A stretch of DNA of 13,712 bases, from the NCBI GenBank assembly GCA_903913345.1, contig CAIWLA010000459.1, positions 1 through 13,712 on the forward strand. Reading direction: 5' to 3'. Positions 7,191-13,578 of the stretch are shown piece by piece; position 1 is the first letter of the stretch; the number at the start of each line of letters is the position of its first letter. Under the pieces are notes generated by a model. The model had not been told where the DNA came from, did no database searches, and saw nothing but the letters and a program-made list of their open reading frames with translations. The position numbers were made by a program, and so were the translations under genes. Source of the DNA: an uncultured Magnetococcales bacterium. Lineage in GTDB: Bacteria; Pseudomonadota; Magnetococcia; Magnetococcales; Magnetaquicoccaceae.

Positions 7191-7404
7191 AACTGTTCAC
7201 GGTACCGCGTGATGTAGCTGTTGACTTGGGTTTGACTCCCGTCTCGTCGGCAATGGCTCTTACGGAAGGTTCTCTGACATTCTCTGTTACTGTTTGTCAA
7301 ATTCAAGGGTGCCACTCATCCTGCCTTGCATGCGCCCTCCTCCTGTCCAAGGACTCGCTTCACGGTGGCTGGCCAGACTTCCTGGGTGGAATACACTGCT
7401 GGAG

Positions 7405-8340
7405 TCACGATGGATCCGCCAGCACGCTATCCAGGGTTGGGGCATCCAGGATTCGGAGACTCCACTCCTCCAGCGCGGCTGGTTTGGCCTGAGCGATCTT
7501 TTCCTTGGCCCATTTAGGCAGGTCACCGAATCGGCGTTGCAGTAGATTCGTCAACATCTCCGCCTTGCCTTTCTGCTCACCGATTTGCTCACCTTCCTGA
7601 CGGCCTTCCTGACGGCCTTTCTCCTTGCCTTCCATCCGTCCTTGTTCGGCCGCCCCCCGCGCATCCGCGATGGCGATACCGGCCTTGTCGTACATTTCCA
7701 ACTCCTCAGCCGTCATGTTGGCCACCATGGCCATCTCAAAGGCGTGGCGGAATGGGGCCGCACTCAGTTTCTCAGGCACATTTTGCAGGGATCCGGCACA
7801 CTTGATGAAGTAGATCCATTTGTCGAGCACATCATCCAGATCCTCCAACGGCTTCGTGAACTTGGGAAGCTCAACGAAGAAGAGCAGGATTTCCTGCAGG
7901 TAAGACTGCCCTGTAATGGTCTCCCGTGACTCGTGTCGTGAGACGCAGTGGTCAAAGCCATCGAACAGGACAAAATCGGTAATGGTAATGGCTATCACTT
8001 GGTTCAGCCTGGGATAGTCCTCGCCCCGCTCTATCTGGTGCGCATATGCCTTGGCGGCGTTGTACTGGATCCGCTTCAAGAAGGCGGCCACCTTCTGAAC
8101 TTGCATCTCTACGATGTAGGAAACCCCACGATGGTCCCGGCACTTGACGTCCAGGATGGAATATTTTAGCTCCCGGATTTTGGGGGCCAGGAAGGGGTCG
8201 AGGATGGTCAACTCGGCGATGCGCCGATCACCCTTCAGTCCCAGGAGACTTTCCAAGAAACTGACGAGGACGTCTTTGGCACTCTCGCTGCCGAAGATCT
8301 TCTTGAACGCGAAGTCGATGCGTGGATCGATGAATTTCAT
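7405..8340 (-). CDS. Rpn-family PD-(D/E)XK nuclease/putative transposase
   Basis: 311 aa. MKFIDPRIDFAFKKIFGSE is the standard start of Rpn / PDDEXK_2 family proteins. The nuclease core has D64 in SILDVKCRD and E78-x-Q80 in YIVEMQV, the D...ExQ variant of the PD-(D/E)XK motif. The C-terminal region (about 235-262) is a charged repeat of KGRQEG/GEQ units, coded in part by a 12-bp tandem duplication (7592-7615), and is followed by a tail (LLQRRFGDLPKW...) typical of the family. Rpn proteins promote RecA-independent recombination, and recent work implicates some in phage defence. The start at 8340 was preferred over an upstream ATG because the family start is unmistakable, GGGGAA lies just upstream, and the extension runs into the terminal repeat of the neighbouring element. 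It lies in the accessory block between the toxin remnant and that element. Confidence 0.93.
   Translation of the reverse strand: MKFIDPRIDFAFKKIFGSESAKDVLVSFLESLLGLKGDRRIAELTILDPFLAPKIRELKYSILDVKCRDHRGVSYIVEMQVQKVAAFLKRIQYNAAKAYAHQIERGEDYPRLNQVIAITITDFVLFDGFDHCVSRHESRETITGQSYLQEILLFFVELPKFTKPLEDLDDVLDKWIYFIKCAGSLQNVPEKLSAAPFRHAFEMAMVANMTAEELEMYDKAGIAIADARGAAEQGRMEGKEKGRQEGRQEGEQIGEQKGKAEMLTNLLQRRFGDLPKWAKEKIAQAKPAALEEWSLRILDAPTLDSVLADPS
7592..7615. repeat. 12-bp tandem duplication inside the Rpn gene
   Basis: CCTTCCTGACGG occurs twice head-to-tail on the plus strand (7592-7603 and 7604-7615). On the coding strand it encodes part of the repeated RQEG units. Such in-frame repeats in Rpn genes can expand or contract without breaking the frame. 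Confidence 0.8.
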
Positions 8341-8438
8341 GGCCGTTCCCCTGTCCGATGCGGTGACAACAAAATCACCGGGCCAGTGTACCTCCTTGGC
8401 GGGCGAAATGCCACCTCGATTTTGGGGAAACCACAAAA

Positions 8439-8496
8439 CTATTATGGTCCCCAATTTTCAGACAGTGTGATAAGCTCTGAACCATCTACCAATCAG
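8439..8496 (+). repeat. Left terminal inverted repeat, 58 bp
   Basis: Begins CTATTATGGTCCCC and ends CATCTACCAATCAG. It is identical over all 58 bases to the reverse complement of 9726-9783. Perfect identity over this length points to recent transposition or to selection on both ends. Confidence 0.95.
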
Positions 8497-8502
8497 TGAG
8501 AG

Positions 8503-8587
8503 TAAGCACACTTTTCGATGGCAAACAGCCCATTACTGAGCACGTTATATGATGGGTGCCATGATTCCCCATCAAAAAGCGTGATCA
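8503..8587. repeat. Left-end subterminal repeats L1-L3
   Basis: Three related 20-mers: L1 TAAGCACACTTTTCGATGGC (8503-8522, +), L2 TGAGCACGTTATATGATGGG (8537-8556, +) and L3 TGATCACGCTTTTTGATGGG (8568-8587, on the minus strand). The consensus with the right-end copies is about T(G/A)AGCACGCTATTTGATGGG. Multiple short subterminal sites inside both ends are typical of transposons whose transposase or accessory protein binds cooperatively (Tn7-like and Mu-like elements). The zinc-ribbon/HTH protein is the obvious candidate binder, by inference. Confidence 0.7.
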
Positions 8588-8666
8588 AAGGTTTTCTTTG
8601 GCAAACCAAAAAGTTGGTGTCATAGTGGAGGTCTTGAACTGTCGGACATCCACAAGGAGGACAACA

Positions 8667-9245
8667 ATGCCAGCCAATCCCATCAAAGATCCCGCCTTCT
8701 TTTCTCTGTTGCTCAAAATCGATAGAGCCACCGCAGACGAGCTGCGCCAAAAGGGGTGCCCAGAGTGTGGCGGCCCGCTCCATTGGGCAAACTACGCACG
8801 ATCCCCACGTGGACTCCCCACGGGGTGTGGTACGGAACACTCGACCCGCTTGAGCCTCTGTTGTGGACGAGAGGGATGTCGCAAACGCCTTACCCCGCCA
8901 TCTGTGCGCTTCCTCGGCCAAAAGGTTTATGTCGGCGCAGCAGTGGTTCTGTATTCGGCTATGTGTCACGGGATCACGCTGACCCGTATTGACCAATTGC
9001 ACCATCTGTTCGGTGTGGGCCGCCAAACCCTGGTCAGTTGGCGCAAGTGGTGGCTGAACGACTTCGTCAGTAGCCGATTCTGGAAGTGGGGAAAAGGCAG
9101 GCTATCTTCCCCTCCCGATACGACAAATATGCCAGTCTCCCTCCTGGAGCGATTTGCCGGAACGCTATCGGAGCGGATTGTACAACTGCTGCGATTTCTT
9201 GCACCCATGACCGGCACACCAGCACCAAGTAGTCACGCATTTTGA
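8667..9245 (+). CDS. Zinc-ribbon plus helix-turn-helix DNA-binding protein of the mobile element
   Basis: 192 aa. The start at 8667 has a strong AAGGAGG ribosome binding site; a longer frame from 8598 lacks one. Residues 31-71 form a probable zinc ribbon: CPECGG (C31, C34) then CCGREGCRKR (C65/C66, C71). Next comes LTPPSVRFLGQKVYVGAAVVL. Residues about 103-129 (ITLTRIDQLHHLFGVGRQTLVSWRKWW) read as a helix-turn-helix, followed by a Trp-rich stretch and LLERFAGTLSERIVQLLRFLAP. I recall similar proteins in insertion-sequence contexts in other proteobacteria, where they are usually called hypothetical, but cannot verify this here. There is no catalytic DDE triad. Likely role: sequence-specific binding of the element's subterminal repeats and recruitment of a recombinase. 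It is the only recognisable gene between the 58-bp inverted repeats. Confidence 0.8.
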   Translation: MPANPIKDPAFFSLLLKIDRATADELRQKGCPECGGPLHWANYARSPRGLPTGCGTEHSTRLSLCCGREGCRKRLTPPSVRFLGQKVYVGAAVVLYSAMCHGITLTRIDQLHHLFGVGRQTLVSWRKWWLNDFVSSRFWKWGKGRLSSPPDTTNMPVSLLERFAGTLSERIVQLLRFLAPMTGTPAPSSHAF

Positions 9246-9653
9246 TGGAGGTATTGGCCACGCAGAAGATGATCACCAGCCACCCAGTCCGGCAGACTGC
9301 TCGCTCTTTTGCTCGGAAAACACGCCCAGTGGACCGGTAAACGCACAAGCGACAGATGCATATTCCGCCATCCCTCACCAGACTGCGGGATGGGGGGTGG
9401 TAGTGTTGCGCCGTTTGCACCTGGTTCAACGCGGCTACCAGCGAGACGCCGGGATAGAACCCTCGCCTGCGGGCAGTGAGCTACGACTAAAAACGAACCC
9501 GGATGGATACAGACGGAAGATCTTGTTCCACCATCCTTATTGGCGCGTCATGGATAGCGACGCCAGATGTGACAGGGACTGAGTGCGTGGCGTCCAATGG
9601 GCTTTCATCTCTCCCCCCTGGGGGGGGCGTGTGGTTCATTTTGCCTGCGGAGA
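9246..9653. other. Non-coding or decayed interior of the mobile element
   Basis: About 400 bp between the zinc-ribbon gene and the right-end repeats. Short frames exist on both strands (for example 9397-9582 +) but none has a good ribosome binding site or a recognisable domain. Visible structure: a 7-bp hairpin CCATCCC (9368-9374) / GGGATGG (9387-9393), and a C6-T-G8 tract at 9613-9627. It could be the remnant of a lost transposase gene or hold a small RNA; neither is shown. Confidence 0.5.
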
Positions 9654-9697
9654 CCCATCAAATATCTTGCTCATATGTCCCTCAAATAGCGTGCTTA
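9654..9697. repeat. Right-end subterminal repeats R1 and R2
   Basis: On the minus strand: R1 TAAGCACGCTATTTGAGGGA (9678-9697) and R2 TGAGCAAGATATTTGATGGG (9654-9673), 24 bp apart and pointing inward from the right end. They match the left-end copies L1-L3. A shorter partial copy (TGAGCAACATTGAGCG) lies between R1 and the terminal repeat. Confidence 0.7.
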
Positions 9698-9725
9698 CGC
9701 TCAATGTTGCTCATATCCACTCCTT

Positions 9726-9783
9726 CTGATTGGTAGATGGTTCAGAGCTTATCACACTGTCTGAAAATTGGGGACCATAATAG
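9726..9783 (-). repeat. Right terminal inverted repeat, 58 bp
   Basis: Exact reverse complement of 8439-8496. The outer TA (9781-9782) mirrors TA at 8440-8441 and is the only candidate target duplication I can see. Confidence 0.95.
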
Positions 9784-9886
9784 GCATCAAACGCGTGCAT
9801 TGCGCTTTTCCTCCTGCTGTTTCATCCATCCCCCCAGCATCCGCCTGGGTTCATCACCAACCCCATTTTTTCCAGATGCCCGGTCA

Positions 9887-12265
9887 TCAACCCCGCAACG
9901 TCGCGCCAAACTGTTCCTGCATCCGAATCACAATCCGTTCGGTCACCCCCTGGGCCTCCCCGTCGGTCAAGGTGCGATCCTCCGCCTGCAAGAGCACCCG
10001 TACCGCCAGACTTTTGCAACCCTCCGCCAAAGGCGGACCCATATAGAGATCAAACAGGGCCACCGAGCGAATCAGGAGAGGCTCCACCTGGCCGATGGCC
10101 GTCAGCAAGGCCGCGCTGGGCACCGTCTCGGCCACCACAAAGGCCAAATCCCGCTCCACGGTGGGAAAACGGCTGGCCACTCCAGGTGCCGCCGCCGCCG
10201 GCTTCGCCTGGGCCATGGCCTCCGCTTCCAGCTCAAAAAGCTGAACATCCTGAGGCAGATCCATCTGTGCCCGCCGGGCAGGATGGAGCGTGCCGATCCA
10301 GCCCAATGGGCGATTTTCCGCACTCAGAATAACGGCCTTGCGACCGGGATGGAGAAAATCGGGACCGCCCGCCTCAAAGCGCACCCCCTCCCAGCCCATC
10401 CGCCGCAACAGGGTTTCCAGATCCCCCTTGAGATCAAAAAAATCGGCCTCACGGGGCAAAACATGCCAGCTGCGTTCGTGCAACGGACCCGAAAGCAGAC
10501 CCGCCAACCGTTGGGATTCCTGCAATCCCCCCTCGGCGGTCGGCAAAAAGACCCGGCCCATTTCATACAGGCGCAGGCGCAGATTGCCCCGATCCAGATT
10601 GCGCTGGGCGTTATCCACCAACCCCGCCGCCAGCCCGGTACGCAGCACCGCCTGATCCGCCGAAATGGGATTGAGCAACGCCGTCGCCGTCACGGTCGGC
10701 TCAAACATGTGTTGCCGCTCGACACCGACAAAGGCATAGTTGATCGCCTCCAGATAGCCCAACCCGCCGAGCAGGTGATGCACGGTCTCGATGGTCCGCT
10801 CCAGGGGGTCGATCTCCTGGGCATTGATCTCCAGACGGGGCAGGCTGGTTGGCACCCGGTCATAGCCGTAAAGACGAATCACCTCCTCCAGCAGATCCTC
10901 TTCCCGGCGCAGGTCGTGGCGATGGCTGGGGGGTTGAAAGGTCAGGCCCTCCCCCGCCTCGCCCACCAACCGGCAGCCCAGATGGCCCAGCATGGCGGTC
11001 ATCTGGGCCGGGGTCAGGGCAATCCCGCCGAGACGGTTGATCCGTTGGGGACGCATGGCCACCGGTGGCGGCAGGGACCAACTGCCCGCATCCACCCAGG
11101 TGATCGGTCCCGCATCGCCCCCGGCCAGGGTCAAAATCCAGTGGGTCGCCCGATCCAGGGCCAGGAGCAACCCGTCCGGGTCGGTGCCCCGCTCAAAACG
11201 GTAGCGGGATTCGCTGGTCAGCCCCAAACGACGACCGGTACGGGCAATGCGGAGCGGCTCAAAATAGGCGGCCTCCAGAAACAAATCGGTCGTCTCCGCC
11301 GTCACGCCACTCTCTTCCCCGCCCATGATCCCCGCCAGGGCCAAAACCCGCCCGGTATCGGCAATCACCGTCATCTCCCCATCCAGCAGACGGTCCACCC
11401 CGTCCAGGGTGCGCAAAACCTCTCCGGGCCGGGCGCGCCGCACCTGGATCGGCAGTTGCAACCGGGCCAGATCAAAGGCATGGAGCGGCTGATTGAGATC
11501 CAGCAGGATATAATTGGTGATATCCACCACATTGTTGATGCTGCGGAGGCCCACCGTCTCCAGGCGCAGGCGCAACCATTCCGGGCTGGGCTGGATGCGC
11601 ACCCCCCGCACGATCCGCCCCGCATAGCGCGGGCAGCCATCGGCATCCTCAATCTGCACCATGGCCGGGTTGGCATTCGTCTGGGGGATCTCCACCGGCA
11701 GCGGTTGCAAAGCGGTCTGGGTGAGGGCCGCCAATTCCCGGGCAATGCCCCGCACCCCCAGGCAATCGCCCCGATTGGGGGTCAGGCTCAGTTCAAACAG
11801 ATAATCGTCCCGCCCCAACACCTCGGTCAGGGGGAGGCCACTGGCGGTGGCGGGCGGCAGGATGAGGATACCCTCGGACGGTCCCGGCAGCCCCAACTCC
11901 GCACGGGAACAGAGCATTCCGTCCGATCGCTGGCCGCGCACCAGGCTGCTCTGGATGGTCAAACCATTGGGCAGATGGGCACCGATACGGGCCACGGCGA
12001 CGACATCGCCCTCCCGGTGGTTGGTCGCCCCACAGACGATGGTCAAGGATTCCGTCCCCACCTGCACCTGGCAGAGGGTCAACCGGTCGGCCTGGGGATG
12101 GGGAGCCACCGACCGCAACACCCCGGTCTGTACCTGTTCCAGACCCAGGCTCAAATCGGTCAACCCCTCCAGTTCCAGACCGGCCAGGGTCAGCCGTTCC
12201 CCAATGGCCTGGGGAGAGAGATCGGTCAACAGGTGCTGCAACAACCAACGGTGGGTAAATTTCAT
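9887..12265 (-). CDS. pheT: Phenylalanine-tRNA ligase beta subunit
   Basis: 792 aa, normal for the bacterial beta subunit. With PheS it forms the alpha2-beta2 enzyme that charges tRNA-Phe in the cytoplasm. Domains in order: N-terminal MKFTHRWL start, EMAPII-like tRNA-binding domain (about 40-150, with PHPQADRLTLCQVQVG and CGATNHREGD), LTPNRGDCLG, the B3/B4 editing region (about 210-380), B5 (about 400-480, ending HRHDLRREEDLLEEVIRLYGYD), a pseudo-catalytic core, and the C-terminal FDX-ACB anticodon-binding domain (from about 700, FPTVERDLAF). The frame is intact to its stop 103 bp from the mobile element. pheS, normally immediately upstream, is absent; the upstream neighbour is a divergent FKBP gene, 194 bp away. 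The downstream ihfA found in many proteobacteria is also missing here. No Phe leader peptide was recognised in the short upstream region. Confidence 0.98.
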   Translation of the reverse strand: MKFTHRWLLQHLLTDLSPQAIGERLTLAGLELEGLTDLSLGLEQVQTGVLRSVAPHPQADRLTLCQVQVGTESLTIVCGATNHREGDVVAVARIGAHLPNGLTIQSSLVRGQRSDGMLCSRAELGLPGPSEGILILPPATASGLPLTEVLGRDDYLFELSLTPNRGDCLGVRGIARELAALTQTALQPLPVEIPQTNANPAMVQIEDADGCPRYAGRIVRGVRIQPSPEWLRLRLETVGLRSINNVVDITNYILLDLNQPLHAFDLARLQLPIQVRRARPGEVLRTLDGVDRLLDGEMTVIADTGRVLALAGIMGGEESGVTAETTDLFLEAAYFEPLRIARTGRRLGLTSESRYRFERGTDPDGLLLALDRATHWILTLAGGDAGPITWVDAGSWSLPPPVAMRPQRINRLGGIALTPAQMTAMLGHLGCRLVGEAGEGLTFQPPSHRHDLRREEDLLEEVIRLYGYDRVPTSLPRLEINAQEIDPLERTIETVHHLLGGLGYLEAINYAFVGVERQHMFEPTVTATALLNPISADQAVLRTGLAAGLVDNAQRNLDRGNLRLRLYEMGRVFLPTAEGGLQESQRLAGLLSGPLHERSWHVLPREADFFDLKGDLETLLRRMGWEGVRFEAGGPDFLHPGRKAVILSAENRPLGWIGTLHPARRAQMDLPQDVQLFELEAEAMAQAKPAAAAPGVASRFPTVERDLAFVVAETVPSAALLTAIGQVEPLLIRSVALFDLYMGPPLAEGCKSLAVRVLLQAEDRTLTDGEAQGVTERIVIRMQEQFGATLRG

Positions 12266-12400
12266 GGGCTTTCATCATCCAGATTCGAGACAAACAGGCA
12301 CAATGCCATCGGCATATCAACGCGCTACACTGTAGCCAGTCAAACCCCACGGCGCAAGGGGCGTGATCTTTGCGAATCATACCCTTTGGGTGGAAAGGCA

Positions 12401-12409
12401 TGATACAAT
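12401..12409 (+). promoter_or_regulatory. Possible extended -10 promoter for the FKBP gene
   Basis: TGATACAAT contains the TGn extension plus TACAAT, one mismatch from the sigma-70 consensus. It lies about 50 bp upstream of the FKBP start codon, in the divergent gap shared with pheT. No convincing -35 is present at the right spacing, which extended -10 promoters tolerate. Confidence 0.35.
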
Positions 12410-12459
12410 GGACGGCATCATTGACACCCCATCCACTGCCACCCACAGGAGAGACCTTG

Positions 12460-12915
12460 ATGCTGGGAAAACTCCGCACCCGGTTGTTCAATCTGTTATT
12501 GGGACGCAAGCGCGAGGCCTATCATCAGCGGAAAGGCGACCAGTTCCGACAAAAAAACGGCCAACGTCCCGAAGTGACCACCACGGACAGGGGGTTGCAA
12601 TGGGAGGTGTTGCAGGCGGCGGAGGGGCCAAAACCGGGTTTCAGCAGTCATGTGGTGGTCCACTACCGGGGGACGCTGGTCAACGGGGTCGAGTTCGACA
12701 GCTCCTACGCCCGCCAGGCACCCCTGGCGATTGGCCTGTTGGATGTCATATCGGGTTGGCGGGAGGGGTTGCAATTGATGTCCGTGGGGAGTCGCTACCG
12801 TTTCGTCATTCCCCCGGAGATGGCCTATGGCAATGGCGGTGCGGGCCTGTTGATCCCCCCCGCTTCCACCCTGATTTTTGAGGTGGAATTGCTTGAAATC
12901 GGCGCGGAGCGATAA
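12460..12915 (+). CDS. FKBP-type peptidyl-prolyl cis-trans isomerase
   Basis: 151 aa. A basic amphipathic N-terminal extension (about 1-45, including KREAYHQRKGDQFRQKNG) precedes one FKBP domain. Family motifs in order: VVVHYRGTLVNGVEFDSS (65-82), the active-site VISGWREGL (96-104), MSVGSRYRFVIPPEMAYG (107-124) and IPPASTLIFEVELLEI (132-147). The enzyme speeds proline cis-trans isomerisation during protein folding. No signal peptide is evident, so it is probably cytoplasmic, unlike periplasmic FkpA. The start at 12460 has AGGAGAG seven bases upstream; the frame is open further upstream (from 12370) but without such a site. It is transcribed divergently from pheT and followed by a GC-rich double-hairpin repeat. 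Confidence 0.93.
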   Translation: MLGKLRTRLFNLLLGRKREAYHQRKGDQFRQKNGQRPEVTTTDRGLQWEVLQAAEGPKPGFSSHVVVHYRGTLVNGVEFDSSYARQAPLAIGLLDVISGWREGLQLMSVGSRYRFVIPPEMAYGNGGAGLLIPPASTLIFEVELLEIGAER

Positions 12916-12955
12916 ATCCAAACCCCCCTCCTTTTTTTAAAAATCCTTTTAATTG

Positions 12956-13026
12956 TCAGGGGTCCAGGGGGATTATCCCCCTGGTGGGGTCCAGGGGCAA
13001 CGCCCCTGGCGGGGTTCGGGGCAGAG
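12956..13026. repeat. GC-rich double-hairpin intergenic repeat
   Basis: Two adjacent perfect hairpins: CCAGGGGG-attat-CCCCCTGG (12964-12984) and CCAGGGGC-aac-GCCCCTGG (12991-13009), each preceded by GGGGT. The unit lies between the convergent FKBP and cytochrome genes and could end transcription from both sides, though neither side has a tight U-run next to the stems. Repeats of this form are, from general knowledge, abundant in some alphaproteobacterial and magnetotactic genomes; copy number here cannot be seen. Confidence 0.75.
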
Positions 13027-13056
13027 CACCGCTGAACAAAACGAGAATCCTCAAAG

Positions 13057-13578
13057 TTACTTACCCAAATGACCCCACACATCCGGGGCGGTCCCGTTCA
13101 GCAGGGCATGGCAATTGTCGCATCGGCCCTGGAGGTCATCCAGAGCCTTGAGTACCGGTTCCGGCTTGCCCCCCTTTTCCACATGTTGGATGGAAACCTG
13201 CAAGAGGGTCTTCATGGATTTCTGGCACTGATCGGCCATCTCTTCAAAAGTGCTGGCCTGGATGGTCGTGCCATCCGCCTTTTTTTTCTGCAGAAAGGTC
13301 GCCTCGACGGCGTGCCAGTCCATGGGACCGAGCAGGCCGAAGGTGTTGTGCAGAAGCATGGCGTGTCTGGCCAGGTTGCGGCTATACTTGAAATCCTGGG
13401 TCGCCAGTTCGCGAATGGTATCGGCCTGCAACCGCAGCATGGCGATGACCGAATGAATGTAGTGTTCCCTTTCGGAGGCCGCCGCCTGGTTTGACACCAT
13501 GGGCAGCAGCCCCAACAGCAGCCCCAGCCATAAGGCCCGACCGCCCGTCATGCGGCGGAATGTCTGTGCATGGTTCAT
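13057..13578 (-). CDS. Periplasmic monohaem cytochrome, c'-like
   Basis: 173 aa. A Sec signal peptide (about 1-34: basic MNHAQTFRRMTGGR, hydrophobic ALWLGLLLGLLPMV, then SNQAAA before SEREHY) targets it to the periplasm. The mature part is helical, and one haem site, CDNCH (C153, C156, H157), sits near the C-terminus, the layout of cytochrome c'/c556-type four-helix bundles. Such proteins bind NO or carry electrons. Its ATG overlaps the stop of the upstream NapC/NirT-type gene (ATGA), so the two are translationally coupled and probably work together, perhaps as electron donor and acceptor. GGAGG lies nine bases upstream of the start. A longer frame from 13641 was rejected because it would overlap the upstream coding region and lose the signal peptide position. 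Family assignment rests on topology, not on close similarity. Confidence 0.8.
   Translation of the reverse strand: MNHAQTFRRMTGGRALWLGLLLGLLPMVSNQAAASEREHYIHSVIAMLRLQADTIRELATQDFKYSRNLARHAMLLHNTFGLLGPMDWHAVEATFLQKKKADGTTIQASTFEEMADQCQKSMKTLLQVSIQHVEKGGKPEPVLKALDDLQGRCDNCHALLNGTAPDVWGHLGK

Larger units (their letters stand above)
8439..9783. mobile_element. Mobile element (~1.34 kb) with perfect 58-bp terminal inverted repeats
   Basis: The sequence starting CTATTATGGTCCCCAATTTT at 8439 is repeated exactly, inverted, ending at 9783. If the duplicated target is TA (8440-8441 and 9781-9782), the element proper is 8442-9780. No longer direct repeat is visible outside. It carries one clear gene (zinc-ribbon/HTH protein, 8667-9245), five subterminal 20-bp repeats near the ends, and about 400 bp with no recognisable gene. 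No DDE, DEDD, HUH, serine or tyrosine recombinase is visible, so it is either non-autonomous and moved in trans, or uses its single protein in a way not evident from sequence. It lies between the Rpn gene and the 3' end of pheT. Confidence 0.82.

Noticed and set aside
8341..8454. Upstream extension of the Rpn reading frame
   Set aside because: It would begin inside the inverted repeat of the mobile element; the family start MKFIDPRIDFAFKK at 8340 is unmistakable.
8493..9026. 177-codon minus-strand ORF inside the mobile element
   Set aside because: Overlaps the zinc-ribbon gene in antisense and lacks a recognisable domain or ribosome binding site.
8439..9783. Assignment to the IS630/Tc1 family because of the TA at both ends
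   Set aside because: No DDE transposase is present and a TA duplication can arise by chance within a palindromic junction; not enough for a family call.
9737..12403. 888-codon plus-strand ORF
   Set aside because: Antisense shadow of pheT; composition is His/Gln/Pro/Gly-rich and no domain is recognisable.
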